Assembly: GCF_902497995.1 (NCBI RefSeq)
Contig: NZ_CABVII010000001.1
Coordinates: forward strand, 310,001-374,000
Source of the DNA: Pseudomonas fluorescens
Lineage (GTDB): Bacteria; Pseudomonadota; Gammaproteobacteria; Pseudomonadales; Pseudomonadaceae
DNA: 64,000 nucleotides
Reading direction: 5' to 3'
Position numbers and translations under genes: made by a program. The notes under the pieces were generated by a model. The model was not told the DNA's origin, did not search any database, and worked only from the letters and a program-made list of their open reading frames with translations. Shown one piece after another: positions 24,042 to 34,343 of this stretch. The first letter of the stretch is position 1. Every line of letters starts with the position of its first letter.

Positions 24042-25519
24042 CACTCGCCTCCTTCCAGATGTGCATCGGCGGTGAATGGGTCGATGCCCTGTCCGGCAAG
24101 ACCTTTGAAAGCCTGAACCCGGCCCTGGCCGAACCTTGGGCGCAACTGCCCGATGCCGATGAAGCCGATGTCGAGCGCGCCGTGCAGGCTGCGCAGACCG
24201 CCTTCGACAGCCCCGCCTGGCGCGGCCTGACCGCCACCGCCCGGGGAAAGCTGCTGCGGCGCCTGGGCGACCTGATCGCTGAAAACAAGGAACAACTGGC
24301 GCAGCTGGAAAGCCGTGACAACGGCAAGCTGATCCGCGAAACCCGCGGTCAGGTCGGCTACCTGCCGGAGTTCTTCCACTACACCGCGGGCCTGGCGGAC
24401 AAGCTTGAAGGCGGCACCCTGCCCTTGGACAAGCCGGACCTGTTTGCCTACACCGTGCACGAAGCCATGGGTGTGGTCGCCGCGATCATTCCCTGGAACA
24501 GCCCGCTGTACCTGACCGCGATCAAACTGGCCCCGGCCCTGGCCGCGGGCAACACCATCGTGATCAAACCGTCCGAGCACGCCTCGGCGACCATTCTGGA
24601 GCTGGCGCGCCTGGCACTGGAAGCCGGCATCCCGCCGGGTGTGGTCAACGTGGTCACCGGCTACGGCCCAAGCACCGGTGCGGCCCTCACCCGCCACCCG
24701 CTGGTGCGCAAGATCGCCTTCACCGGCGGCGCTGCGACGGCGCGGCATGTGGTGCGCAGCAGTGCCGAGAACTTCGCCAAGCTGTCCCTGGAACTGGGCG
24801 GCAAATCACCGAACATCATCTTCGCCGACGCCGACCTCGACAGCGCGATCAACGGCGCGATCGCCGGAATCTATGCGGCTTCCGGCCAGAGCTGCGTGTC
24901 CGGCTCGCGGCTGCTGGTGCAGGACGAGATCTACGATGAATTCGTCGAGCGCCTGGTCGAACGGGCCAAACGCATCCGCATCGGCAACCCCCAGGAAGAC
25001 AGCAGCGAAATGGGGCCGATGGCCACCGCGCAGCAACTGGCCGTGGTCGAAGGCCTGGTCGCCGACGCCATCGCCGAAGGTGCGCACCTGCGCCTGGGCG
25101 GCAAGCGTCCGGAGAATCTGGGCGAAGGCTGGTTCTACGAGCCGACCCTGTTCGAATGCGATAGCAACTCGATGAAGATCATGCAGGAAGAGGTCTTCGG
25201 TCCGGTGGCCTCGGTCATTCGATTCAAGGACGAAGCCGAAGCCCTGGCGATTGCCAACGACTCGCAGTTCGGCCTCGCCGCCGGCATCTGGACCCGCGAC
25301 TTGGGCCGCGCCCATCGCCTGGCCCGGGACGTGCGCTCGGGGATCATCTGGGTCAACACCTACCGCGCCGTATCGGCCATGGCGCCGATCGGCGGTTTCA
25401 AGAACAGCGGCTATGGACGCGAAAGCGGCATCGATTCGGTGCTGGCCTACACCGAGCTCAAGACGGTGTGGATCAACCTTTCCCAGGCACCCATGCCTGA
25501 TCCGTTTGTGATGCGCTAG
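24038..25519 (+). CDS. Aldehyde dehydrogenase (NAD(P)+)
   Basis: The 493-residue protein is a full-length ALDH. The cofactor region PWNSPLYLTAIKLAPALAAGN lies near residue 150, glutamate base in LELGGKSPN near 252, catalytic Cys in GQSCVSGSR near 287, and EEVFGPV near 385. It oxidises an aldehyde intermediate to the acid. It is translated from an ATGA overlap with the hydrolase and is followed 12 bases later by the flavin reductase, so these three plus the DUF1185 gene form one operon. The semialdehyde formed after ring opening is a plausible substrate; this is inferred. Confidence 0.9.
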   Translation: MTLASFQMCIGGEWVDALSGKTFESLNPALAEPWAQLPDADEADVERAVQAAQTAFDSPAWRGLTATARGKLLRRLGDLIAENKEQLAQLESRDNGKLIRETRGQVGYLPEFFHYTAGLADKLEGGTLPLDKPDLFAYTVHEAMGVVAAIIPWNSPLYLTAIKLAPALAAGNTIVIKPSEHASATILELARLALEAGIPPGVVNVVTGYGPSTGAALTRHPLVRKIAFTGGAATARHVVRSSAENFAKLSLELGGKSPNIIFADADLDSAINGAIAGIYAASGQSCVSGSRLLVQDEIYDEFVERLVERAKRIRIGNPQEDSSEMGPMATAQQLAVVEGLVADAIAEGAHLRLGGKRPENLGEGWFYEPTLFECDSNSMKIMQEEVFGPVASVIRFKDEAEALAIANDSQFGLAAGIWTRDLGRAHRLARDVRSGIIWVNTYRAVSAMAPIGGFKNSGYGRESGIDSVLAYTELKTVWINLSQAPMPDPFVMR

Positions 25520-25531
25520 GAGATTGGCGAA

Positions 25532-26017
25532 ATGATCGAACCCGGCATCTACAAAGACGTCATGAGCTCGTTCCCTTCCGGGGTCACGGTGGTCACCACC
25601 CTGGACCCGGACGGCGGCATCGTCGGCATCACCGCCAGTGCGTTCAGTGCGCTGTCGATCGATCCGGCACTGGTGCTGTTCTGCCCCAACTACGCCTCTG
25701 ACACGTACCCGATCCTGCGCGACAGCAAGCAGTTCGCGATTCACCTGCTGTCCGCCGACCAGACCGCCGAAGCCTATGCCTTTGCCAGTAAGGGCAAGGA
25801 CAAGGCCAGGGATATCGAATGGCACCTCAGCGCCCTGGGCAATCCGTTGCTGGGCAAGGCGACGGCGATCATCGAGTGCGAACTGTGGCGCGAATACGAC
25901 GGCGGTGATCACGCGATCATCGTCGGCGCGGTGAAGAACCTGATTCTGCCCGAGCAGCCGGTGACGCCGATGATCTACCACAAAGGCAAGCTGGGCCCGC
26001 TGCCCACCCTGGCTTGA
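25532..26017 (+). CDS. Flavin reductase (small component of two-component monooxygenase), copy A
   Basis: The 161-residue protein is a flavin-reductase-like FMN-binding protein: MSSFPSGVTVVTT at the N-terminus, the SAFSALSIDPALVLFCPN block that binds flavin, FAIHLLSADQ, and the C-terminal GDHAIIVGAV. Such enzymes use NAD(P)H to supply reduced flavin to a monooxygenase. A close paralogue of equal length lies at 39488-39973, beside a luciferase-like monooxygenase under a similar operator. It follows the ALDH by 12 bases with GGAGATTGGCGAA as ribosome site. Confidence 0.85.
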   Translation: MIEPGIYKDVMSSFPSGVTVVTTLDPDGGIVGITASAFSALSIDPALVLFCPNYASDTYPILRDSKQFAIHLLSADQTAEAYAFASKGKDKARDIEWHLSALGNPLLGKATAIIECELWREYDGGDHAIIVGAVKNLILPEQPVTPMIYHKGKLGPLPTLA

Positions 26018-26036
26018 CGGGTTAACAAAAAAACCT

Positions 26037-26136
26037 GTGGGAGCGGGCTTGCTCGCGAATGCGGTCGCACCTTCAACACTGATGCTGACTGACACACCGC
26101 CTTCGCGAGCAAGCCCGCTCCCACAAGGGAACTGCG
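26037..26136. repeat. Inverted REP pair
   Basis: GTGGGAGCGGGCTTGCTCGCGAA and its inverted copy flank about 50 bases, forming a large hairpin between the flavin reductase and carboxymuconolactone-decarboxylase-like genes. It may attenuate transcription of the downstream genes. Confidence 0.8.
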
Positions 26137-26150
26137 GTGAGAGGACGAAC

Positions 26151-26540
26151 ATGAGTAATGACAAGTACGAACAAGGCCTGAAAATCCGCACCCAGGTGCT
26201 GGGCGAGGCCTACGTGAAGCGCTCCATCGAGAACGCCGACGACTTCACCCGCCCGCTCCAGGAAATGGTCACCGAGTACTGCTGGGGCCACGTCTGGGGC
26301 CGCGAGGGTTTGTCGCTTAAAGAACGCAGCATGATAAACTTGGCGATGATTTCGGCCCTCAACCGGCCGCACGAACTCAAGCTGCATGTACGCGGCGCCT
26401 TGCGTAACGGGCTGAGTCGTGAACAAATACGCGAAATTCTGCTTCAGGTCGGTATTTATTGCGGTGTCCCCGCAGCCGTGGACAGTTTCCGGCTCGCCCG
26501 TGAAGCCTTCGCCGAAGCCGATGCCGAGGCCTCCAGTTAA
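26151..26540 (+). CDS. Carboxymuconolactone decarboxylase (AhpD-like) family protein
   Basis: The 129-residue protein resembles PcaC: the N-terminal KIRTQVLGEAYVKRSIENAD and the central REGLSLKERSMINLAMISALNRPHELKLHVRGALRNGLSREQIREILLQVGIYCGVPAA follow the decarboxylase family closely. It lacks the CxxC pair of AhpD peroxidases, favouring a decarboxylase-like role. The start is at MSNDKY, after GAGAGGACGAAC. It belongs to the catabolic cluster but lies far from any protocatechuate gene, so the natural substrate is another carboxylated lactone or related compound. Confidence 0.8.
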   Translation: MSNDKYEQGLKIRTQVLGEAYVKRSIENADDFTRPLQEMVTEYCWGHVWGREGLSLKERSMINLAMISALNRPHELKLHVRGALRNGLSREQIREILLQVGIYCGVPAAVDSFRLAREAFAEADAEASS

Positions 26541-26624
26541 CCCTTGGCTGTTGTGACCGAGCACTGATGATCCACGGATCGAAGTGCTCTTTTTGCATGG
26601 ACAGCCACATTCAGAGCGGACCCC

Positions 26625-27943
<1,319 letters not shown>

Positions 27944-27982
27944 TGGCTTCCAACCGAATTTTTTTGGCTGTACACCGATCCT

Positions 27983-28073
27983 CCGTAGGAGCCAGGCTTG
28001 CCGGCGAAGGCGGCCTCATGTCCTGCACCGCCCATGAAGACGCCTTCGCCGGCAAGCCTGGCTCCTACAGGTG
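27983..28073. repeat. Inverted REP pair of the second class
   Basis: GTAGGAGCCAGGCTTGCCGG and its inverted copy enclose about 40 bases just past the Nudix gene. This second REP core is also the unit of the array at 29601. Confidence 0.75.
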
Positions 28074-28129
28074 ATCGGCGTACCTGCGCAAGATCCTGAC
28101 TCGATCCAGGCGACGTAGAGCGCCATCGA

Positions 28130-28426
28130 TCACACCGGCACCACCCCCTCCACGATAACGACCTGCGCCCGGGCCACCCCCTCGCGGTGCCGTTTCGCCT
28201 CCTGATATTCCTCCGATCGGTAACAGGCCAGCGCCTGCTCGTAGGAATCAAACTCGATCACCACATTGCGCTGCGCCGCAGGCCCGCCTTCCAGCGCCTC
28301 GCACCGCCCACCCCGGGCCAGCACCCGTCCGCCATACAAGGCGAAAGCCGCCGGCGCGCGCTGGGTGTATTGGCTGTATTGATCGGGATCGGTGACATCT
28401 ACATGAGCAATCCAGTACGCCTTCAT
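28130..28426 (-). CDS. DUF1330 family protein
   Basis: The 98-residue protein follows the DUF1330 pattern: AYWIAHVDVTDPDQYSQYTQRAPAAFALYGGRVLARGG, ending in VVIEFDSYEQALACYRSEEYQEA. It has a small dimeric alpha/beta-barrel fold without known catalysis. It is divergent from the RibBA-like gene, with the second GntR-type operator in between (24 bases from its start), so it likely belongs to the same regulon. Several such proteins accompany catabolic genes. Confidence 0.75.
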   Translation of the reverse strand: MKAYWIAHVDVTDPDQYSQYTQRAPAAFALYGGRVLARGGRCEALEGGPAAQRNVVIEFDSYEQALACYRSEEYQEAKRHREGVARAQVVIVEGVVPV

Positions 28427-28449
28427 AGTGACCTCTCGGTTATTGTTGT

Positions 28450-28463
28450 ATTATGGTATACCA
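28450..28463 (+). promoter_or_regulatory. GntR-type operator copy 2, between DUF1330 and ribBA-like genes
   Basis: ATTATGGTATACCA, identical to copy 1, lies 24 bases before the leftward gene and 34 bases before the rightward gene. One bound regulator could control both. Confidence 0.75.
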
Positions 28464-28497
28464 CAAAGTATTTCCATCAAACACTGAGAATCCCCAT

Positions 28498-29604
28498 ATG
28501 GCCTTCAACAGCATCGAAGAAATCATCGAAGACTATCGCCAAGGCAAGATGGTGCTCCTGGTCGACGACGAAGACCGGGAAAACGAAGGCGACCTGCTGC
28601 TGGCCGCCGACTGTTGCACGGCCGAGGCCATCAGCTTCATGGCCCGGGAAGCCCGCGGCCTGATCTGCCTGACCTTGACCGACGACCACTGCCAGCGCCT
28701 CGGTCTCGAGCAGATGGTGCCGAGCAACGCCAGCGTGTTCAGCACCGCGTTCACCGTGTCCATCGAGGCCGCCGTCGGCGTGACCACCGGCATCTCCGCG
28801 GCCGACCGGACGCGTACCGTCGCCGCCGCCGTCGCGCAAGGGGCGGGGCCCGCCGATATCGTGCAACCCGGCCACATCTTTCCCCTGCGCGCCAAGGAAG
28901 GCGGGGTACTGACCCGTGCCGGCCATACCGAAGCGGGTTGCGACCTGGCCCGCCTGGCCGGTTTCACGCCAGCCTCGGTGATCGTCGAAGTGATGAACGA
29001 TGACGGCACCATGGCCCGTCGCCCGGACCTGGAAGTGTTCGCGCGCCGACATGCCATCAAGATCGGTACCATCGCCGACCTCATCCACTACCGTCTCAGC
29101 ACCGAACACACCGTCGCGCGTATCGGTGAACGTGAATTGCCCACGGTGCATGGCACCTTTCGTCTGATCACCTACGAGGATCGCATCGAAGGCGGTGTCC
29201 ATATGGCAATGGTGATGGGTGAGTTGCGCCGGGACGAACCGACGCTGGTGCGCGTGCATGTGATCGACCCGCTGCGCGACCTGGTGGGCGCCGAATACAG
29301 CGGGCCGTCCAACTGGACATTGTGGGCAGCCTTACAGCGAGTGGCCGCAGAAGGTCGCGGTGTGGTGGTGGTACTGGCCAATCATGAGTCGTCCCAGGCA
29401 CTGCTCGAGCGGGTGCCGCAGCTAACGCAGCCGCCACGACAATTCAGTCGCTCGCAATCGCACATCTATTCTGAAGTGGGTACCGGCGCACAGATTTTGC
29501 AAGACCTTGGCGTGGGCAAGTTGCGCCACCTCGGCCCGCCGTTGAAATATGCAGGCTTGACCGGTTACGACCTGGAGGTGGTGGAGAGCATCCCGTTCGT
29601 GTAG
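28498..29604 (+). CDS. ribBA: RibBA-like protein: DHBP synthase with degenerate GTP cyclohydrolase II domain
   Basis: The 368-residue protein starts with a full 3,4-dihydroxy-2-butanone 4-phosphate synthase domain: VDDEDRENEGDLLLAAD, RAKEGGVLTRAGHTEAG, and SVIVEVMNDDGTMARRPDL. The C-terminal GTP cyclohydrolase II-like domain lacks the zinc Cys cluster, so only the riboflavin 4-carbon step is likely active. Pseudomonads normally keep a housekeeping copy near ribE/nusB; this one is isolated, follows a GntR-type operator, and shares its regulon with two flavin reductases and a luciferase-like enzyme. A dedicated boost of flavin synthesis is the natural reading. The start MAFNSIEE follows GAATCCCCAT. 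Confidence 0.85.
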   Translation: MAFNSIEEIIEDYRQGKMVLLVDDEDRENEGDLLLAADCCTAEAISFMAREARGLICLTLTDDHCQRLGLEQMVPSNASVFSTAFTVSIEAAVGVTTGISAADRTRTVAAAVAQGAGPADIVQPGHIFPLRAKEGGVLTRAGHTEAGCDLARLAGFTPASVIVEVMNDDGTMARRPDLEVFARRHAIKIGTIADLIHYRLSTEHTVARIGERELPTVHGTFRLITYEDRIEGGVHMAMVMGELRRDEPTLVRVHVIDPLRDLVGAEYSGPSNWTLWAALQRVAAEGRGVVVVLANHESSQALLERVPQLTQPPRQFSRSQSHIYSEVGTGAQILQDLGVGKLRHLGPPLKYAGLTGYDLEVVESIPFV

Positions 29605-30148
29605 GAGCCAGGCTTGCCGGCGAAGGCGTCCGAAAGAACACCTTCGCTTTTCGTAGGAGCCAGGCTTTCCGGCGAACGCGCCCGAAAGAGCGCCATCGCT
29701 TTCGTAGGAGCCACGCTTGCCGGCGAAGGCGTCCAAAAGCACACCTTCGCTTTTCGTAGGAGCCAGGCTTGCCGGCGAACGCGCCCGAAAGAGCGCCATC
29801 GCTTTCGTAGGAGCCAGGCTCGCCGGCGAAGGCGTCCGAAAGAGCGCCATCGCTTTCGTAGGAGCCAGGCTCGCCGGCGAACGCGCCCGAAAGAGCGCCA
29901 TCGCTTTCGTAGGAGCCAGGCTCGCCGGCGAAGGCGTCCGAAAGAGCGCCATCGCTTTTGTAGGAGCCAGGCTTGCCGGCGAAGGCGCCCGAAAGAGCGC
30001 CATCGCTTTTGTAGGAGCCAGGCTTGCCGGCGAAGGCGTCCGAAAGAGCGCCATTGCTTTCGTAGGAGCCAGCGATACGGCGATCCGGCTTGCCGGCGAA
30101 GGCGCCCTTGAGGATGTCTTCGCCGGCAAGCCTGGCTCCTACGGACAA
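29601..30148. repeat. Ten-unit tandem array of 51-bp REP-type repeats
   Basis: GTAGGAGCCAGGCTTGCCGGCG recurs with starts at 29601, 29653, 29704, 29756, 29807, 29858, 29909, 29960, 30011 and 30062, so the period is 51-52. Units share AAAGAGCGCCATCGCTTT between cores. The array ends with an inverted core (about 30120-30142). Minor variants alternate (GAAGGCGTCC and GAACGCGCCC). It occupies almost all of the space between the RibBA-like gene and the ABC transporter operon; reading frames through it are artefacts. Confidence 0.9.
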
Positions 30149-30215
30149 TCCTCATCGCCAACAAAAAAACCGCTTTTGGCGGATAGCCGGTAAGGCAAAG
30201 TGCTTGCACAAAGCT

Positions 30216-30229
30216 TGGAATACCATAAT
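30216..30229 (-). promoter_or_regulatory. GntR-type operator copy 3, before ABC transporter
   Basis: On the minus strand ATTATGGTATTCCA, one change from the consensus. It forms part of a larger inverted repeat GGAATA..TATTCC (30217-30239) and lies about 107 bases before the binding-protein gene. Confidence 0.65.
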
Positions 30230-30336
30230 ATGATATTCCATAGACCGGACGACCTTACTGGCCTGATGGACCTACTGCTCCCCATAGGCGGGCACTGCAA
30301 AGCCCCGCTCATAAACACAACAATGAGGGCGTGAAA

Positions 30337-31362
30337 ATGGTGTTGAACAAACGTGCAACCGCAATATTTTTTGCGGGACTGCTAAGCGTGACCAGCCAAG
30401 CGTCGATGGCGGCCGAAAGCGTCAACTTCGTCAGCTGGGGCGGCAGCACCCAGGATGCGCAGAAGCAGGCCTGGGCCGACCCGTTCAGCAAGGCCAGCGG
30501 CATCACCGTGGTCCAGGATGGCCCCACCGACTACGGCAAACTCAAGGCCATGGTCGAAAGCGGTAACGTGCAGTGGGACGTGGTCGATGTCGAAGCCGAT
30601 TTCGCCCTGCGCGCCGCCGCCGAAGGCCTGCTCGAACCCCTCGATTTCTCGGTGATCCAGCGCGACAAGATCGACCCGCGGTTTGTCTCCGATCACGGCG
30701 TCGGTTCGTTCTTCTTCTCCTTCGTCCTCGGCTACAACGAAGGCAAGCTCGGCGCCAATAAACCTCAGGACTGGTCCGCGCTGTTCGACACCAAGACCTA
30801 CCCCGGCAAACGCGCCCTCTACAAATGGCCAAGCCCCGGCGTGCTTGAACTGGCGCTGTTGGCCGATGGCGTCAGCGCCGACAAGCTCTATCCGCTGGAC
30901 CTGGATCGCGCCTTCAAGAAACTCGACACCATCAAGAAAGACATCGTCTGGTGGGGCGGCGGCGCGCAGTCGCAACAGTTGCTGGCCTCGGGTGAAGTGA
31001 GCATGGGGCAGTTCTGGAACGGCCGGATCCACGCCCTGCAAGAAGATGGCGCCCCGGTGGGTGTGAGCTGGAAGCAGAACCTGGTCATGGCCGACATTCT
31101 GGTCATCCCTAAAGGGACGAAGAACAAGGCTGCGGCCATGAAGTTCCTGGCCAACGCCAGCAGCGCCAAGGGACAGGCCGACTTCTCCAACCTGACCGCC
31201 TATGCGCCGGTCAACGTCGACAGCGTGGCACGCCTGGATTCGGCGCTGGCACCTAACCTGCCGACTGCCTACGCCAAGGATCAGATCACTCTTGACTTCG
31301 CGTACTGGGCCAAGAACGGTCCGGCCATCGCGACACGGTGGAACGAATGGCTGGTCAAATGA
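30337..31362 (+). CDS. ABC transporter periplasmic binding protein (polyamine/opine type)
   Basis: This 341-residue protein has a signal peptide (about residues 1-25, ending near ASMA-AES) and the fold of PotD-like binding proteins: VNFVSWGGSTQDAQKQAW at the mature N-terminus, WDVVDVEADFALRAAAEGLLEPLD, and KAAAMKFLANASSAKGQADFS near the end. It should deliver a cationic or amine-bearing solute to the permeases that follow. The ATG at 30337 is preferred over a GTG two codons earlier. It is the first gene of a four-gene operon under the third GntR-type operator. Confidence 0.85.
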   Translation: MVLNKRATAIFFAGLLSVTSQASMAAESVNFVSWGGSTQDAQKQAWADPFSKASGITVVQDGPTDYGKLKAMVESGNVQWDVVDVEADFALRAAAEGLLEPLDFSVIQRDKIDPRFVSDHGVGSFFFSFVLGYNEGKLGANKPQDWSALFDTKTYPGKRALYKWPSPGVLELALLADGVSADKLYPLDLDRAFKKLDTIKKDIVWWGGGAQSQQLLASGEVSMGQFWNGRIHALQEDGAPVGVSWKQNLVMADILVIPKGTKNKAAAMKFLANASSAKGQADFSNLTAYAPVNVDSVARLDSALAPNLPTAYAKDQITLDFAYWAKNGPAIATRWNEWLVK

Positions 31363-32303
31363 AGATGACGGCAACCACGTCCCGTCAACCCACCCAGACC
31401 GGGGGCGCCGTGGGCGCTGCCGGCCCGGCTTCCGGCAAGGCGGCTGTGATGAACCAATCCCCTTCCCTGGCACAGCGCTGGCGCGGTTCGAGCAACCTGA
31501 TCCCCGCCCTGCTGTTCCTCGGCCTGTTCTTTCTCGCGCCGTTGATCGGCCTGTTGCTGCGTGGCGTGCTGGAACCGGTACCGGGGCTGGGCAACTACGA
31601 GCAGCTGTTCGCCAACTCGGCCTATGCCCGGGTCTTGCTCAACACCTTCTCGGTGGCCGGCCTGGTGACGTTGTTCAGCCTGTTGCTGGGGTTCCCGTTG
31701 GCCTGGGCCATCACCCTGGTGCCAAAAGGCTGGGGGCGCTGGATCCTCAACATCGTGCTGCTGTCGATGTGGACCAGCCTCCTCGCCCGCACCTATTCCT
31801 GGCTGGTGCTGCTGCAAGCGTCCGGGGTCATCAACAAGGCGCTGATGGCGATGGGCATCATCGATCAGCCACTGGAGATGGTGCATAACCTCACCGGCGT
31901 GGTGATCGGCATGAGCTACATCATGATCCCGTTCATCGTCCTGCCGCTGCAGGCGACCATGCAGGCCATCGACCCGATGATCCTGCAGGCGGGTTCGATC
32001 TGCGGCGCCAGCCCCTGGACCAACTTCTTCCGGGTGTTCCTGCCGCTGTGCCGGCCGGGGCTGTTCTCCGGTGGCCTGATGGTGTTCGTGATGTCCCTCG
32101 GTTACTACGTCACCCCGGCACTGCTGGGCGGTGCGCAGAACATGATGCTGCCCGAGTTCATCATTCAGCAGGTGCAGTCGTTCCTCAACTGGGGCCTGGC
32201 CAGCGCCGGCGCCGCGTTGCTGATCGTGATTACGCTGGTGCTGTTCTACTTCTACCTGAAGCTCCAGCCGGAATCCCCGGTCGGCGCCAGCAACGCGAGG
32301 TAA
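31359..32303 (+). CDS. ABC transporter permease (PotB-like)
   Basis: The 314-residue inner-membrane permease has six membrane helices and the ABC permease contact loop (EAA-like) SICGASPWTNFFRVFLPLCRPGL. It resembles PotB-type permeases for polyamine or opine import. The start overlaps the stop of the binding-protein gene (ATGA); a later ATG at 31449 would remove a polar N-terminal extension of 30 residues that is unusual for the family. It pairs with the second permease seven bases downstream. Confidence 0.85.
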   Translation: MKMTATTSRQPTQTGGAVGAAGPASGKAAVMNQSPSLAQRWRGSSNLIPALLFLGLFFLAPLIGLLLRGVLEPVPGLGNYEQLFANSAYARVLLNTFSVAGLVTLFSLLLGFPLAWAITLVPKGWGRWILNIVLLSMWTSLLARTYSWLVLLQASGVINKALMAMGIIDQPLEMVHNLTGVVIGMSYIMIPFIVLPLQATMQAIDPMILQAGSICGASPWTNFFRVFLPLCRPGLFSGGLMVFVMSLGYYVTPALLGGAQNMMLPEFIIQQVQSFLNWGLASAGAALLIVITLVLFYFYLKLQPESPVGASNAR

Positions 32304-32309
32304 GCCGTC

Positions 32310-33119
32310 ATGCTCCTGACCCCCAATGCCATGAGCCGGCGCATGCGCTTCGGCCTGTACTTCACCACCGGCCTGATCGCGCTGTTCCTGCTGCTGCCGA
32401 TCGTGTTCATCGTGTTGCTGTCCTTCGGCTCCTCCCAGTGGCTGGTGTTCCCGCCACCGGGCTGGACGCTGAAATGGTACGGCCAGTTCTTCTCCAATGC
32501 CGACTGGATGAACGCGGCCGTGGCCAGCCTCAAGGTCGCGGTACTGACCACCTTTTTCGCCGTGGCGCTGGGCCTGCCCACTGCTTTTGCCCTGGTGCGC
32601 GGGCGCTTCCCGGGTCGGGAAATGCTCTACGGCCTGTTCACCCTGCCGATGATTGTGCCGCTGGTGATCATCGCCGTGGCGGTCTACGCGCTGTTTCTCA
32701 AGCTCGGCTACACCGGGACCATGTTCGCCTTCGTGGTCAGCCACGTGATCGTCGCGCTGCCGTTCACCATCATCTCGATCATCAACTCGCTGAAGCTGTT
32801 CGATCAGTCGATCGAGGATGCCGCGGTGATCTGCGGTGCCTCGCGCCTGCAAGCGGTGTTCAAGGTGACCTTTCCGGCGATTCGTCCGGGCATGGTCGCC
32901 GGCGCCCTGTTCGCCTTCCTCGTGTCCTGGGATGAAGTGGTGCTGAGCGTGATGATGGCCAGCCCGACCCTGCAAACCCTTCCCGTGAAAATGTGGACCA
33001 CCCTGCGCCAGGACCTGACGCCTGTGATCGCCGTCGCGTCGACGCTGCTGATCGGCCTCTCGGTATTGGTCATGGTCATCGCCGCCGCCGTTCGCCGGCG
33101 CAACCCAATCAGCGCCTGA
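32310..33119 (+). CDS. ABC transporter permease (PotC-like)
   Basis: This 269-residue second permease carries six helices and an EAA-type loop AAVICGASRLQAVFKVTFPAIRPGM, the site of contact with the ATPase. It belongs to the PotC group and forms a heterodimer with the upstream permease. The start follows TAAGCCGTC at an ATG six bases after the previous stop. N-terminal positive charges (MSRRMRFG) fit the membrane topology. Confidence 0.88.
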   Translation: MLLTPNAMSRRMRFGLYFTTGLIALFLLLPIVFIVLLSFGSSQWLVFPPPGWTLKWYGQFFSNADWMNAAVASLKVAVLTTFFAVALGLPTAFALVRGRFPGREMLYGLFTLPMIVPLVIIAVAVYALFLKLGYTGTMFAFVVSHVIVALPFTIISIINSLKLFDQSIEDAAVICGASRLQAVFKVTFPAIRPGMVAGALFAFLVSWDEVVLSVMMASPTLQTLPVKMWTTLRQDLTPVIAVASTLLIGLSVLVMVIAAAVRRRNPISA

Positions 33120-33136
33120 GCGCCCAGGAGTACGAC

Positions 33137-34291
33137 ATGAGTGCAGTGATCAAAGATTCCCCGCAGCAAAATGACAAGCCCCTGGTCAGCCTGCGTAACC
33201 TGAACAAATACTACGGCGACTTTGCCGCCGTGGACGACATCTCGCTGGACATCAAGGACGGTGAATTCCTCACCTTCCTCGGCTCCAGCGGCTCCGGCAA
33301 AAGCACCACCCTGTCGATGCTCGCCGGCTTCGAAACCCCGAGCAGCGGCGAGATCCTGGTCAACGGCCAGTCGCTGGTCAACGTGCCACCGCACAAGCGC
33401 GACATCGGCATGGTGTTCCAGCGTTACTCGCTGTTCCCGCACCTGTCGGTACGCGACAACATTGCGTTCCCGTTGGCGATCCGCAAACTGGCCACTGCCG
33501 AGCGCGAACGCCGGGTCGATGCCATGCTCAAGCTGGTGCAGCTGGAACAATTTGCCCATCGCCGCCCTTCGCAACTCTCCGGCGGCCAGCAACAGCGCGT
33601 TGCCATTGCCCGGGCGCTGGTCTATGAGCCACGCATTCTGCTGATGGACGAACCCCTCGGTGCCCTCGACAAAAAGCTGCGTGAAGACTTGCAGGACGAA
33701 CTGCGCCAGCTGCATCGGCGCCTCGGCATCACCATCGTCTATGTGACCCACGACCAGGAAGAAGCCATGCGCCTGTCCCAGCGCATTGCGATTTTCAGCC
33801 ATGGCAAGATCGTCGGTTTGGGCAGCGGCTTCGACCTGTACCAGAATCCGCCGAATGCGTTTGTGGCTTCGTTCCTGGGTAACTCGAACTTTCTCAAGCT
33901 CAAGGCCCAGGGTAATGCGGTGGCTACGTTTGAAGGCCAGTCGCTGTCGATTCGCCTGACCGCCGGGCTGCAAACCGATCAGGATGTGCTGCTGATGGTG
34001 CGTCCGGAAAAGGCCCTGGCATTGAGTGTCGAGCAAGCCGCTCAGGAGCCGTTGGCAGCGGGCTGGAACGAGGTCTCGGCCAAGGTTGTGGAGGTGTTGT
34101 TCCTGGGTGAGAGCCAGACGTGCAGCGTGGTGACGTCGGGGGGAACTTCGATGACGGTCAAGGCGCTGTCGGCTGCTGGCATGCCGCTGAAGGCGGGTGA
34201 TCCGGTGCGTGTGCGTTGGGCTACTGCGGATGCTTGTGTGTATACCGAGTGGGCTGAAAGTGATTTGAACAAGGCTGCCGGGGCTCATTGA
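33137..34291 (+). CDS. ABC transporter ATP-binding protein (PotA-like)
   Basis: The 384-residue ATPase shows Walker A GSSGSGKST, Q-loop VFQRYSLFPHL, signature LSGGQQQRVAIARALV, Walker B ILLMDEPLGALD and H-loop VTHDQEEA. A C-terminal TOBE domain (about residues 290-375) is typical of polyamine and iron/sugar importers. It energises the two permeases upstream. It is the last gene of the operon and is followed by a strong terminator. Confidence 0.93.
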   Translation: MSAVIKDSPQQNDKPLVSLRNLNKYYGDFAAVDDISLDIKDGEFLTFLGSSGSGKSTTLSMLAGFETPSSGEILVNGQSLVNVPPHKRDIGMVFQRYSLFPHLSVRDNIAFPLAIRKLATAERERRVDAMLKLVQLEQFAHRRPSQLSGGQQQRVAIARALVYEPRILLMDEPLGALDKKLREDLQDELRQLHRRLGITIVYVTHDQEEAMRLSQRIAIFSHGKIVGLGSGFDLYQNPPNAFVASFLGNSNFLKLKAQGNAVATFEGQSLSIRLTAGLQTDQDVLLMVRPEKALALSVEQAAQEPLAAGWNEVSAKVVEVLFLGESQTCSVVTSGGTSMTVKALSAAGMPLKAGDPVRVRWATADACVYTEWAESDLNKAAGAH

Positions 34292-34343
34292 TTCAGCGTT
34301 GGCCCATGCCAGTGGGCCAGCAGTTACGTGTCACCCTCGGGTC

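Noticed and set aside
29601..30148. CRISPR-like look of the 51-bp array
   Set aside because: The whole unit, including the part between cores, is conserved; the core is the same REP found elsewhere in the window.
29422..30209. Repetitive Ala/Lys/Phe-rich reading frames over 29600-30150
   Set aside because: All are translations of the 51-bp REP array; no ribosome site, and the same pattern appears in several frames and both strands.
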